Part shown: in pieces, positions 29,027-38,082 of the stretch
How positions within the stretch are numbered: the stretch's first letter is position 1
Layout of the letters: each line of letters opens with the position of its first letter
Source of the DNA: Halomonas fontilapidosi
GTDB lineage: Bacteria; Pseudomonadota; Gammaproteobacteria; Pseudomonadales; Halomonadaceae
Direction: 5' to 3'
NCBI RefSeq assembly: GCF_014192285.1
Contig: NZ_JACHXQ010000001.1
Span: 310,001-374,000, forward strand
DNA length: 64,000 nucleotides
Notes under the pieces: model-generated
Told to the model about the DNA's origin: nothing
What the model saw: the letters and a program-made list of their open reading frames with translations, nothing else
Database searches by the model: none
Translations under genes and position numbers: made by a program

Positions 29027-29725
29027 CTAGACCGTCAGGTGCTCCTTGATCAACGCATCGGAGAGCTCATCGATACTGCCCCTTGCCATGGGGCGTCCCC
29101 GGTCCATGATCATGAAACGGTCGGCATACTGGCGGGCGAAGGGCAGCTTCTGCTCCACCAGCAGCACGCTGAGCCCGTCCTCCTGAATCAGCCGGCGAAT
29201 GACGGCGCCGATCTGGGCCACGATATTGGGCTGGATCCCCTCTCCCGGCTCGTCGAGAATCAGCAACCGTGGTTCAAGCACCAGCGCCCGACCGATCGCC
29301 AGCTGCTGCTGCTGCCCACCGGAGAGGTCCCCGCCACGGCGATGTTTCATCTCGTCGAGGACAGGAAAGAGCTCATAGACGCGCGATGGGATTCGCTTGA
29401 GCCCATCCGCCCGTGCCGCCAGGCCGGTGCGCAGGTTCTCCTCCACGGTGAGCAGGGGAAAGATCTGGCGACCCTGGGGCACGTAGCCGATGCCCAGTCG
29501 CGAGCGCTCCTCCACTCGACGCCTGGTCAGCTCGATATCATCGGCATAGCGGATGCTGCCCGAGGCGAGCGATACCTCGCCCATGATCGACTTCATCAGG
29601 GTGGTCTTGCCGACGCCATTGCGACCCATCACACAGGTGCATTCGGCGGTCGGCACGCTCAGGTCGAGATCCCACAGCGTGTGGCTCTCGCCGTAGAACT
29701 GGTTGAGCCCGTCGATCGTCAGCAT
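29027..29725 (-). CDS. urtE: urea ABC transporter ATP-binding protein UrtE
   Basis: UrtE is one of the two LivF/LivG-type ATPases powering the Urt urea importer at the inner membrane. The 232-residue protein has Walker A (GRNGVGKTTL), the signature LSGGQQQQ, and Walker B (LILDEP). The start MLTIDGLNQFYGESHTLW and the segment RQIFPLLTVEENLR are LivF/UrtE-like. It directly abuts urtD (overlap of one base). Confidence 0.96.
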   Translation of the reverse strand: MLTIDGLNQFYGESHTLWDLDLSVPTAECTCVMGRNGVGKTTLMKSIMGEVSLASGSIRYADDIELTRRRVEERSRLGIGYVPQGRQIFPLLTVEENLRTGLAARADGLKRIPSRVYELFPVLDEMKHRRGGDLSGGQQQQLAIGRALVLEPRLLILDEPGEGIQPNIVAQIGAVIRRLIQEDGLSVLLVEQKLPFARQYADRFMIMDRGRPMARGSIDELSDALIKEHLTV

Positions 29726-30570
29726 CAGGCGGCCTCCTCGTCGGGGTCGGCACCCAGGTAGACCTCGACGACCTTCGGGTCATTAGAGACCTGATCCATG
29801 CTGCCCTCGGCCAGCACGCTGCCCTGATGCAGCACCGTCACCGTGCGGGCGATGGAGCGCACGAAGCCCATATCGTGCTCCACGACCACCACGGACTGCT
29901 TGCCCTTGCCGGCCAGCCCCGTCAGCAGCTCCGCGGTGCGCTCCATCTCCTGCTCGGTCATCCCTGCCACCGGCTCATCCACCAGCAGCAGCCGCGGACG
30001 CTGCATCAGCAACATGCCGATCTCCAACCACTGCTTCTGTCCATGGGAGAGGATACCCGCCGGACGCTGGCGTAGCTCGGTCAGGCCGATGGTGACGAGC
30101 ACCTCCTCGATGCGATCGCGAGTCTCGCCGGTCATGCGGGCGGTGAGCGTGGGCAGGATGCGCTTGTCGGCCGCCATGGCCAGCTCCAGGTTCTCGAACA
30201 CCGTCAGCGCCTCGAAGACGGTGGGCTTCTGAAACTTGCGCCCGATACCGAGGCTGGCGATGTCGGGTTCGTTCATGGCCAGCAGGTTGTGACGACTGCC
30301 GAACCACACCGAGCCGCGATCGGGGCGCGTCTTGCCGGTGATGATGTCCATCATGGTGGTCTTGCCCGCCCCATTGGGGCCAATGATGCAACGCAGTTCG
30401 CCGTCGTCGATGGTCAGGTTCAGGTCATTGATGGCCTTGAAGCCGTCGAAGCTGACGGTGACATCCTCCAGATAGAGGATCGGACCATGGCGAACATCCA
30501 CCGGCGAGCTGGCGGGGATCAGGAAGTCGAAGACGCGTTCGCGATCGGTCAGGGATTGCAGGAAACTCAT
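29725..30570 (-). CDS. urtD: urea ABC transporter ATP-binding protein UrtD
   Basis: UrtD is the second ATPase of the urea importer. The 281-residue product has an N-terminal extension of ~30 residues, Walker A (GPNGAGKTTM), signature LSHGQKQW, and Walker B (LLLVDEP) followed by VAGMTEQE, characteristic of LivG/UrtD. It overlaps urtC by 4 bp and urtE by one base. Confidence 0.96.
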   Translation of the reverse strand: MSFLQSLTDRERVFDFLIPASSPVDVRHGPILYLEDVTVSFDGFKAINDLNLTIDDGELRCIIGPNGAGKTTMMDIITGKTRPDRGSVWFGSRHNLLAMNEPDIASLGIGRKFQKPTVFEALTVFENLELAMAADKRILPTLTARMTGETRDRIEEVLVTIGLTELRQRPAGILSHGQKQWLEIGMLLMQRPRLLLVDEPVAGMTEQEMERTAELLTGLAGKGKQSVVVVEHDMGFVRSIARTVTVLHQGSVLAEGSMDQVSNDPKVVEVYLGADPDEEAA

Positions 30571-31721
30571 GCGGAGACCTCCCGGGGAGACGTGGATGGA
30601 TCATCGGGCTTGCGCGCAGAACGCTGGGGGTTCACGCGATAGGCGAGCAAGCCGGCGATGCCCTTGGGCAGCAGCACCGTGACCAGCACGAACAGGCCAC
30701 CGAGAGCGAACAGCCAGGCGTCGGGCATTACCCCGGTGAAGACTGTCTTGGCGTAGTTGACGAGAATCGCCCCGATGACCGCCCCATAGAGCGTGGCCCG
30801 CCCACCCAGCGCCACCCAGAGCACGATCTCGATCGAGAAGATCGGCGAGAACTCGCTGGGGTTGATGATGCCGACCTGGGGCACATAGAGCGCACCGGCC
30901 ACCCCGGCCAACATCGCCGAGACCACGAAGATGAAAAGCTGGAAGCGCTCGACGCGGTAGCCGAGGAAGCGCGTTCGTGCCTCGGCGTCGCGGGTGGCCA
31001 CGCTGACGCGGCCCAGCTTGCTGGCGACGATGGCCCGGCACAGCACATAGCCCAGCGCCAGAGCGATCCCGGTGGCAAGGAACAGCCCGAGCCGGGTGGC
31101 GTCGCTTCTCAGGTCGAAGCCCAGCAGCTCCTTGAAGTCGGTCAGGCCGTTGTTGCCACCGAAGCCCATCTCGTTGCGGAAAAAGGCCAGCATCAGGGCA
31201 AAGGTCAACGCCTGGGTGATGATCGACAGGTACACCCCGGTGACCCGTGAACGGAACGCTAGAAAGCCGAACACCAGGGCCAGCAGGCCCGGCGCCAGCA
31301 GCACCATGAGGAAGGCGAACCAGGCCATGTCGAAGCCCAGCCAGTACCAGGGCAGGCTGTCCCAGTCGAGGAAGACCATGAAGTCCGGCAGTACCGGGTC
31401 GCCGTAGGTGCCCCGGTCGCCGATCTGGCGCATCAGGTACATCCCCATGGCATAGCCACCCAGGGCGAAGAAGGCCCCGTGGCCCAGGCTCAGGATGCCC
31501 AGATAGCCCCACACCAGGTCCACGGCCACCGCCAGCAGGGCATAGCTCAGGTACTTGCCGAGCAGCGTCACGGTATAGGTCGAGACATGCAGCGGATGCC
31601 CCGCCGGCAAGGCCAGGTTGAGCAGCGTCACCGTTGCCAGAGACGCCAGCAGAATACCCAGGAAGAGCTGCGTCGCACGTTCACGAAAGGGTCTTGCCAG
31701 CCACGATGTGGACGAATGCAT
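30567..31721 (-). CDS. urtC: urea ABC transporter permease UrtC
   Basis: UrtC is a LivM-type inner membrane permease of the urea importer. The 384-residue protein has about ten hydrophobic segments; VDLVWGYLGILSLGHGAFFALGG and GGRATLYGAVIGAILVNY are LivM-like landmarks. A cytoplasmic Arg/Pro-rich tail follows the last helix. It starts 3 bp after urtB and overlaps urtD. Confidence 0.96.
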   Translation of the reverse strand: MHSSTSWLARPFRERATQLFLGILLASLATVTLLNLALPAGHPLHVSTYTVTLLGKYLSYALLAVAVDLVWGYLGILSLGHGAFFALGGYAMGMYLMRQIGDRGTYGDPVLPDFMVFLDWDSLPWYWLGFDMAWFAFLMVLLAPGLLALVFGFLAFRSRVTGVYLSIITQALTFALMLAFFRNEMGFGGNNGLTDFKELLGFDLRSDATRLGLFLATGIALALGYVLCRAIVASKLGRVSVATRDAEARTRFLGYRVERFQLFIFVVSAMLAGVAGALYVPQVGIINPSEFSPIFSIEIVLWVALGGRATLYGAVIGAILVNYAKTVFTGVMPDAWLFALGGLFVLVTVLLPKGIAGLLAYRVNPQRSARKPDDPSTSPREVSA

Positions 31722-31724
31722 GAA

Positions 31725-33323
31725 TCAGCCCTCCGCCGCCCGGCCCTTCTGCGGAAAGAGTCCGCGGGGGCGCTTCTGGATGAACAGGATGATGAACACG
31801 AGCACCAGGATCTTGGCCAGGACGGCGCCCGCCCAGGGCTCGAGGACCTGGTTGATCACGCCCAGCGAGAGCCCGGCCACCAGCGTGCCCCAGAGGTTCC
31901 CCACCCCGCCGAAGACCACCACCATGAAGGAGTCGATGATGTAGTTCTGGCCGAGGTTGGGCCCCACGTTGGTGAGCTGGGAGAGCGCCACGCCGGCCAG
32001 CCCCGCCACCCCCGACCCCAGGGCGAAGGTCATGATGTCCACGCGGGTCGCCCGAATGCCCATGGAACGCGCCATGGCACGATTCTGGGTCACCGCCCGG
32101 ACTTCCAGGCCCAGACGCGTGCGGCGCATCACCAGCATCAGGCCGGCAAACACCACCAGCGCGAAGCCCAGCACGTAGAGACGATTGAGGGTCAGCGAAA
32201 GTCCCTCGTTGATCATGATGGAGCCGCTCATCCACTCGGGGGTGACCACGGTACGGTTCAGCGGCGAGATTACGGTGCGCACCAGCTGCTGGAGGATCAG
32301 GCTGACGCCGAAGGTCGCCAGCAGGGTCTCCAGTGGACGTCCCTTGAGGAACTGGATGACGCCACGCTCGATAGCGATGCCGGCCAACGCCGCCACCAGG
32401 AAGCCGGCAGGAATCGACAGCACCATCGCCAGCCCCGGCTGACCGGGCAGCAGCTGCTGCATGGCCCAGGTGGTGTAGGCACCGAGCATGATCAGCTCAC
32501 CATGGGCCATGTTGATCACGCCCATGACGCCGAAGGTGATGGCGAGTCCGATAGCCGCCAGCACCAGCACAGAGCCCAGCGAGAGGCCGAAGTAGAGCGT
32601 CTCGAGCCCTCGGTTGAGCTTCATCTGTTGCTCGATGTCGGCCAGGGCCACGCTGGCGGCCTCAGCCAGTGCCGGATCGTCGCTGCGCGCGGCGGAGTTG
32701 AGGGCGGCCCTGACCCGATTGTTGAGGCTTCCCTGCAGTGACGCCACGGCCTCGAGGCTGCCCTGCTCGAGACGATGGATGGCCAGCCCCTGCTCCAGCA
32801 GGCGGCGCACTTCGGCATCTTCCTCGACGCGGATAACGGCCTCGAGTGGCTCGACCAGGCTGGCATCGACGTCACCGAGCAGCGCACGGGCGGCCTCGCG
32901 GCGATCCCGGGTTTCGGGAACATGCAGATCGAGCACCGCCAGCGCGCTCTGCAACTGGCCGCGCAGCGCGTTGTTGATGCCGAGTCGGTCGAGATCGCGC
33001 CGCGACATCTCGCCGATGGCCTCGCCGGTCAGCGCATCGGCCACCGGCCAGTCACGGCCTCGATTCTCGAGCACCACGACAAAGCGGCCCGTCTCCTTGT
33101 GCCGCTGCAGCTTGCCGTCCAGCAGCGCCTCCAGCCAGCCTCGACTGCGTTCGTCGCCACTGGTGATGATGGCCTCGATGGCCTCGCCCATCTGGGTGAA
33201 GGACGCGGCATCCAGGGATTGGAGGAGCTGCTGGCCATCGTCATCCTGCGCACTGGCTGCCAGCGGTAGCCAGGCCAGCAGGAACAGGACCAACATCCGC
33301 CTGAGACAGGGGGAGATCGTCAT
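31725..33323 (-). CDS. urtB: urea ABC transporter permease UrtB
   Basis: UrtB is the LivH-type permease. The 532-residue protein starts with a signal peptide and has a ~225-residue soluble, helical (HEAT-like) periplasmic extension before the permease part; this extension is usual in proteobacterial UrtB and absent from LivH. The permease part shows LAITFGVMGVINMAHGELIMLGAY and GVGNLWGTLVAG. A stem-loop separates it from urtA. Confidence 0.95.
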   Translation of the reverse strand: MTISPCLRRMLVLFLLAWLPLAASAQDDDGQQLLQSLDAASFTQMGEAIEAIITSGDERSRGWLEALLDGKLQRHKETGRFVVVLENRGRDWPVADALTGEAIGEMSRRDLDRLGINNALRGQLQSALAVLDLHVPETRDRREAARALLGDVDASLVEPLEAVIRVEEDAEVRRLLEQGLAIHRLEQGSLEAVASLQGSLNNRVRAALNSAARSDDPALAEAASVALADIEQQMKLNRGLETLYFGLSLGSVLVLAAIGLAITFGVMGVINMAHGELIMLGAYTTWAMQQLLPGQPGLAMVLSIPAGFLVAALAGIAIERGVIQFLKGRPLETLLATFGVSLILQQLVRTVISPLNRTVVTPEWMSGSIMINEGLSLTLNRLYVLGFALVVFAGLMLVMRRTRLGLEVRAVTQNRAMARSMGIRATRVDIMTFALGSGVAGLAGVALSQLTNVGPNLGQNYIIDSFMVVVFGGVGNLWGTLVAGLSLGVINQVLEPWAGAVLAKILVLVFIILFIQKRPRGLFPQKGRAAEG

Positions 33324-33362
33324 GGGAATTCCTGAGAAGCTTCGTCGAGTGGCGTGTCACCA

Positions 33363-33389
33363 CCACCGGGCCAAACGCCGGCCCGGTGG
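33363..33389 (-). promoter_or_regulatory. intercistronic stem-loop between urtA and urtB
   Basis: A 10-bp perfect stem (CCACCGGGCC / GGCCCGGTGG) with a 7-nt loop lies 11 bp after the urtA stop. No T-run follows on the minus strand, so it is more likely an mRNA-stabilising or attenuating hairpin than a full terminator, which would raise urtA expression over the membrane components. Confidence 0.65.
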
Positions 33390-33399
33390 CAGACCGGTC

Positions 33400-34722
33400 T
33401 TATTCTTCAGCAGTGGTCTCTTCCTGAGTCTCGCCGCCGCCGCAGCTCCCCGTGACGACGTTGTAGTTGCCGCACGCCATGGGCTTGCGCCAGTCGCTGA
33501 TCAGGTCACGGGAACCCGGCAGATAGTCGGACCAGGCATCGCCCGCCACCGTCGAGGGGGTTTCCCAGACGATGGAGAACTGCCCGTTGTCCTGGATCTC
33601 GCCGATCAGCACCGGCTTGGTGATGTGGTGGTTGGGCATCATCGCCGCGTAACCGCCGGTCAAGTTGGGCACGCTGACACCGATGATCGCGTCCTTGACC
33701 GCGTCGACCTCGGTGGTGCCGGCCTTGCGCACTGCCTCGATCCACATGTTGAAGCCGATGTAGTGGGCCTCCATGGGGTCGTTGGTCACCGCCATCTCGT
33801 CGCCGGTGTAGTCGATCCAGGCGTCGATGAAGTCGTAGTTGGCATCGGTGTCGACGCTCATGAAGTAGTTCCAGGCCGCCAGATGCCCGACCAGCGGCGC
33901 CGTGTCGATGCCGGTCAGCTCCTGCTCGCCCACCGAGAAGGCCACCACCGGAATATCGGCCGCATCGATGCCCTGGTTGCCGAGCTCTCGGTAGAAAGGC
34001 ACGTTGGCGTCGCCGTTGATCGTCGAGACCACCGCCGTCTTCTTGCCCTCGCTACCGAAGGCCTTGACCTCCGAGACGATGTTCTGCCAATCGGAATGCC
34101 CGAAGGGCGTGTAATTGACCATGATGTCTTCATCGGCGACGCCGAAGGACTTGAGGTAGGCTTCGAGGATCTTGTTGGTGGTGCGCGGATAGACGTAGTC
34201 GGTACCGGCCAGCACCCAGCGCTCCACGCCAACGTTGTTCATCAGGTAGTCAACCGCGGGGATCGCCTGCTGGTTGGGCGCCGCCCCGGTATAGAAGACG
34301 TTCTCTGAGGACTCCTCGCCCTCATACTGCACCGGATAGAAGAGCAGCCCGTTGAGCTCCTCGACCACCGGCAGCACCGACTTGCGCGAGACCGAGGTCC
34401 AGTTGCCGAAGATGACGTCGACCTCCTCCTGGGCCAGCAACTCGCGCGCCTTCTCGGCAAACAGCGGCCAGTCCGAGGCCGGATCCACGACCACGGCCTC
34501 GAGTTCGCGACCGAGCAGACCGCCCTCGGCGTTCTGCTGCTCGATCAGCATCTCGACGGTATCCTTGAGCACCGTTTCACTGATGGCCATGGTGCCGGAA
34601 AGGGAGTGCAGGATGCCCACCTTGATGGGGTCTTCCTGAGCCAGAGCGGGGGTGGCCAAGGCCGCACCAAGCAGCGGTGCGGCAAGCCAGCGGGACGTGC
34701 GGTAAACGGATGACGGGATCAT
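33400..34722 (-). CDS. urtA: urea ABC transporter substrate-binding protein UrtA
   Basis: UrtA captures urea in the periplasm. The 440-residue protein has a signal peptide (about 28 residues, ending ALAQ), then the type-I binding fold with IKVGILHSLSGTMAISE, WTSVSRKSVLPVVEEL, LFYPVQYEGEE and the C-terminal GNYNVV. These match UrtA/FmdD rather than LivJ. The start is ATG 34722, behind AAGGAG 6 nt upstream; the frame is open to 34791. It is the first gene of urtABCDE and follows a sigma-54 promoter. Confidence 0.96.
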   Translation of the reverse strand: MIPSSVYRTSRWLAAPLLGAALATPALAQEDPIKVGILHSLSGTMAISETVLKDTVEMLIEQQNAEGGLLGRELEAVVVDPASDWPLFAEKARELLAQEEVDVIFGNWTSVSRKSVLPVVEELNGLLFYPVQYEGEESSENVFYTGAAPNQQAIPAVDYLMNNVGVERWVLAGTDYVYPRTTNKILEAYLKSFGVADEDIMVNYTPFGHSDWQNIVSEVKAFGSEGKKTAVVSTINGDANVPFYRELGNQGIDAADIPVVAFSVGEQELTGIDTAPLVGHLAAWNYFMSVDTDANYDFIDAWIDYTGDEMAVTNDPMEAHYIGFNMWIEAVRKAGTTEVDAVKDAIIGVSVPNLTGGYAAMMPNHHITKPVLIGEIQDNGQFSIVWETPSTVAGDAWSDYLPGSRDLISDWRKPMACGNYNVVTGSCGGGETQEETTAEE

Positions 34723-34797
34723 GGGATCTCCTTGCGATCGAGGTTGTTGTCGATGCGTCCAGCGAGGGAGCCATCGCAGGATGCCTCTCACTGCAAC

Positions 34798-34813
34798 TGC
34801 AAGGGATGTGCCA
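34798..34813 (-). promoter_or_regulatory. sigma-54 promoter of urtABCDE
   Basis: On the minus strand TGGCACATCCCTTGCA matches the -24/-12 consensus perfectly at the invariant GG and GC with the right spacing. It lies 76 bp upstream of the urtA ATG. In the upstream 34814-34990, TGGTGCA occurs twice (34901-34907 and 34946-34952), resembling NtrC half-sites, the second as part of GTGC-AGC-GCAC. No gene lies in this 335-bp gap. Confidence 0.85.
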
Positions 34814-34990
34814 TATCGCTTCGCTACCGCTTTTTATCTTGTTATTCAGCCAATTGGATGATCGCTTCAGAAGAGCCGAAAGCATTGCAGGGCAAGATCC
34901 TGGTGCAACACATACATGCGCCTGCCCCAGCATCGTCCGCGGCGTTGGTGCAGCGCACTGTTGTAATGCAGGCCGGCCTGAGGGCAAAAC

Positions 34991-35017
34991 GGGGGCGTCG
35001 GCTCGACCGACGCCCCC
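34991..35017 (-). terminator. terminator of tctCBA
   Basis: An 11-bp GC-rich stem (GGGGGCGTCGG / CCGACGCCCCC) with a 5-nt loop is followed on the minus strand by GTTTTGCC. It lies 40 bp after the tctA stop. Confidence 0.85.
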
Positions 35018-35057
35018 GCTGGGCCACTATCTTGAGAGACTCCGTCTTGAGAGAGGA

Positions 35058-36584
35058 TCAGTCGCCTTCGGGACCGCCAGTGCCGGTGGCGACCCGCATC
35101 CGACGACGCAGGATCGGCCCGACAATATAGGGCAGGATCAGCCCCATGCCGGCAAACACCCAAAGGCCGATGGCCAGGCCGCTATCCCACAGGATGGTCC
35201 AGTCGCCGTCGGCGATGTCCATGGCGTGGCGCAGGTTCTTCTCCATTTCCGGGCCCAGCAGCAGGCCGAGGATGATCGGCACCAGCGGGATCTCCAGCTT
35301 GCGGAAGATGTACCCCGCCACGCCGAAGGCCACCATGAAGTAGAGATCGAAGGTGGTGTTACTGATCGAGTAGATCCCCACAAAGGCGATCATGGTCACC
35401 ACCGGCAGCAGGTACATCGGGGGCACCGACAGCAGCTTGACGAAGATACCCACCAGCGGGATGTTCAGAATCAGCAGCAGGAAGTTACCGATCAGCAGCG
35501 CCGCAATCACGCCCCAGACGATGTCGGCGTTCTGGGTGAACATCAGCGGCCCAGGGGTGATGTTGAGCGAGATCAGCAGCGCCAGCAGCACCGCCGTGGT
35601 GCCGCTGCCCGGCACGCCCAGCGTCAGCATGGGCACGAGTGCCCCGCTGGAGGCACCGTTGTTGCCGGCCTCGGGACCGGCTACACCGCGCGGGTCACCT
35701 TGGCCGAAGTAGCCCTTCTTGCCGACCACCTTCTTCTCCAGGGTGTAGCCGATGAAGCTGCCCAGCGAGGCGCCTGCGCCGGGCAGCACGCCGGCGATAA
35801 AGCCCAGCACCCCGCCACGCAGGCTCGACGGCAGAATGTTGCGGATGTCGGCCCATTTCAGGGTCAGCTTGTTGACCGCCATCTTCTCCTTGCCGCCCCC
35901 GGCCTTGTCCTCAATGAAGAACAGCAGTTCAGAGATGGCGAACAAGCCGACAATGGCAATGATGAAGTCCACGCCCTCGTAGAGCTCCAGCGTGCCGAAG
36001 GTATAGCGCTGCACCCCGGTGTTATCGATGCCCACGGTAGCAATCATCAGGCCGATGGCCGCCGCGACGACGGTCTTCATGGGATTCTTGCCGGTAATCC
36101 CGCCCAGGGTGGCAAAGGCCAGCAGGAAGAGCGCGAAATACTCGGCCGGCCCGAAGGTCAGGGCGAAGTCGGCGAGCAATGGCGCCAGCAGGATCAGGCC
36201 GATGGTGGCGATCAGACTACCGATAAAGGAAGCCACGGCAGAGATGGCCAGCGCCTCGGAAGCCTTGCCCTGCTGGGCCATGGGATAGCCATCCAGGCAG
36301 GTCATCATCGCCGGCTCGTCACCGGGGATGTTGAGCAGTATCGAGGAAATTCGCCCGCCGTACATCGCCCCGGCATAGACCGAGGTCAGCATGATCATCG
36401 CCGTTTCCGGGGCGAGCCCCAGGGTGAAGGCCAGCGGAATCAGGATCGCCACGCCATTGGCCGGGCCGAGCCCCGGCAGGGCGCCGATCAGGGTACCCAG
36501 GAAGGCCCCAATCAACGCAAACATCAGGTTGTGCGGTGCCAGGGCGACACCGAACCCGTCCATCAAGAAGCCAAGCGTTTCCAT
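35058..36584 (-). CDS. tctA: tripartite tricarboxylate transporter permease TctA
   Basis: TctA is the large membrane subunit of a TTT-family, ion-driven importer that takes substrate from TctC. The 508-residue protein has about 11-12 transmembrane segments and the duplicated TctA signature: GTLIGALPGLGPANGVAIL near the N-terminus and GVLPGAGASLGSFIGY in the middle. The substrate may be citrate or another carboxylate. ATG 36584 shares one base with the tctB stop, and the frame is open far upstream as a shadow. It is the last gene of tctCBA. Confidence 0.95.
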   Translation of the reverse strand: METLGFLMDGFGVALAPHNLMFALIGAFLGTLIGALPGLGPANGVAILIPLAFTLGLAPETAMIMLTSVYAGAMYGGRISSILLNIPGDEPAMMTCLDGYPMAQQGKASEALAISAVASFIGSLIATIGLILLAPLLADFALTFGPAEYFALFLLAFATLGGITGKNPMKTVVAAAIGLMIATVGIDNTGVQRYTFGTLELYEGVDFIIAIVGLFAISELLFFIEDKAGGGKEKMAVNKLTLKWADIRNILPSSLRGGVLGFIAGVLPGAGASLGSFIGYTLEKKVVGKKGYFGQGDPRGVAGPEAGNNGASSGALVPMLTLGVPGSGTTAVLLALLISLNITPGPLMFTQNADIVWGVIAALLIGNFLLLILNIPLVGIFVKLLSVPPMYLLPVVTMIAFVGIYSISNTTFDLYFMVAFGVAGYIFRKLEIPLVPIILGLLLGPEMEKNLRHAMDIADGDWTILWDSGLAIGLWVFAGMGLILPYIVGPILRRRMRVATGTGGPEGD

Positions 36585-37036
36585 CACCCCACCTCCATGA
36601 ACGACAGCAGGCCCAGTGGCAACGCGAGGTCGAGGGCGAAGCTGAACAGCAGGTACACCGCCACGCCGGATATCGCCCCGGTGACATAGGCCTTGACCGG
36701 GCGAGCCCCCATGCGCCAGCACAGGGTACCCACGGCCAGGGTGGTGCTGATGATGAAACCAAGCGGTTGTAGCAGGGCGGCATAGAGGATCAGCACCACC
36801 ACGGCGACGATCAGCTCGATGCCGGTGCGGCTCCATGGCCAGGCATTATCCGGGTCCGGCCGCACGATCATGTAGAGGCTGGAAAGGGCCAGTACGACGG
36901 CCAGCAGTCGGGGAAAGGTTTCGGGGCCGACAGCCTCGGCCCCACCGAAGGGTTCGTTGAACTGAGTGGTGCCCCAGCCGTACGCGACGGCCAGGACAAT
37001 CATCAGTATTCCGAAGATGCGATCGTTGGAAACCAT
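36584..37036 (-). CDS. tctB: tripartite tricarboxylate transporter small membrane protein TctB
   Basis: TctB is the small membrane subunit, here 150 residues with four hydrophobic segments (FGILMIVLAVAYGW, FPRLLAVVLALSSLYMIV, IELIVAVVVLILYAALL, AVYLLFSFALDLALPLG) and the AVGPETFPRL sequence typical of the family. It is joined to tctC (its ATG region abuts the tctC stop) and to tctA with one-base overlaps, so the three are translated together. Confidence 0.93.
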   Translation of the reverse strand: MVSNDRIFGILMIVLAVAYGWGTTQFNEPFGGAEAVGPETFPRLLAVVLALSSLYMIVRPDPDNAWPWSRTGIELIVAVVVLILYAALLQPLGFIISTTLAVGTLCWRMGARPVKAYVTGAISGVAVYLLFSFALDLALPLGLLSFMEVG

Positions 37037-38022
37037 TACTGAATCAACCCGATATCCTTGGACAGCTGCTCGATATCGTCGATCTGACCCTTGACGAAGG
37101 TCTCGAACTCACCGGCGCTCATGTGGAAAGGCATCAGGCCATTGTTGGTCATGACGTCCTTCCACTCCTGGCTTGCGTAGATGGTATCCATGGCATCGAC
37201 CCAGTACTGCTTGGCGTCGTCGGAGATATCGGCCGGCATGTAGAAGCCGCGCCAGTTAGGGCCAACCGCATCGATGCCCTGCTCCCTGGCGGTGGGAATA
37301 TCACTGTAATCGCCAGGCAGGCGCTCTTCGGAGAGCACTGCCAACACCTTGAGGTCACCGGACTCCATGAAGCCCTGGGCCTCGGTAATATCGCCGGTGA
37401 AGGCATCAACATGGCCGCCGATCACCTGGGTCAGCGCCTCGCCGCCGTTGTTATAAGACAGATAAGGAATCCGTGGCAGGTTCTCGACATCGGCCGCCTG
37501 GGCGGCGATCAGCACCTTGAGGTGGTCCCAACCGCCCTTGGCGCTGCCGCCGGCAAACTTGACGCTTCGCGGGTCTTCCTTGAGGGCGCTCATCAGCTCG
37601 GGCAGGTCATCGTATTCAGAGTCGACGGATACGCCGATTACGCCATAATCCGCACCGAGGGCTCCGATCCAGTTAACCATGTCGGCGTTCATGTTGGGGA
37701 ACTGCCCCTGCGCCAGGCGGGTGGTGGTCGCGGTGGAAGCCGCCACCAGCAGCTGTTCGTCGCCGGCACGCTTGCTGACGGTGTGAGCATAGGCCACGCC
37801 ACCGCCGGCACCGGCCATGTTGATGGTCTGCACGCTGCGCGGGACGATATCCAGATCCTCCATTACCTTGCCCACGCTGCGGCAGGTGAAGTCCCAGCCG
37901 CCGCCGGGGTCCGCAGGTGCCAGGCACTCCACCTTGCCTTCTGGCTCGAAGGCCATGGCGCTAGTGGCACTGGCAGTGAAGGCGGCAATCGCGATGAGTT
38001 TTAGCGGCGTTCTCGTGGACAT
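37036..38022 (-). CDS. tctC: tripartite tricarboxylate transporter binding protein TctC
   Basis: TctC (Bug family) is the periplasmic binding protein of the TTT importer. The 328-residue product has a signal peptide of about 24 residues, then CLAPADPGGGWDFTCR (ligand-binding loop), NMAGAGGGVAY, and a second lobe with PYLSYNNGGEALTQVIGGH. AGGAGG lies 8 nt before ATG 38022. It heads tctCBA, divergent from the IclR-tctDE operon. The Bug fold binds many carboxylates, so citrate is not certain. Confidence 0.94.
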   Translation of the reverse strand: MSTRTPLKLIAIAAFTASATSAMAFEPEGKVECLAPADPGGGWDFTCRSVGKVMEDLDIVPRSVQTINMAGAGGGVAYAHTVSKRAGDEQLLVAASTATTTRLAQGQFPNMNADMVNWIGALGADYGVIGVSVDSEYDDLPELMSALKEDPRSVKFAGGSAKGGWDHLKVLIAAQAADVENLPRIPYLSYNNGGEALTQVIGGHVDAFTGDITEAQGFMESGDLKVLAVLSEERLPGDYSDIPTAREQGIDAVGPNWRGFYMPADISDDAKQYWVDAMDTIYASQEWKDVMTNNGLMPFHMSAGEFETFVKGQIDDIEQLSKDIGLIQ

Positions 38023-38082
38023 TGTTGTTGTCCTCCTGGTCAGACGATGACGGAAAGTGCACTTGCGGAACCTGTCGGCCTT

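Noticed and set aside
31479-32741. 420-codon plus-strand open frame opposite urtC/urtB
   Set aside because: His/Gln/Arg-rich antisense product without family likeness, spanning two genes of a firm operon.
34677-36689. 670-codon plus-strand open frame opposite tctA and the urtA upstream region
   Set aside because: Same His/Gln-rich antisense composition, and it would run through a sigma-54 promoter and a terminator.
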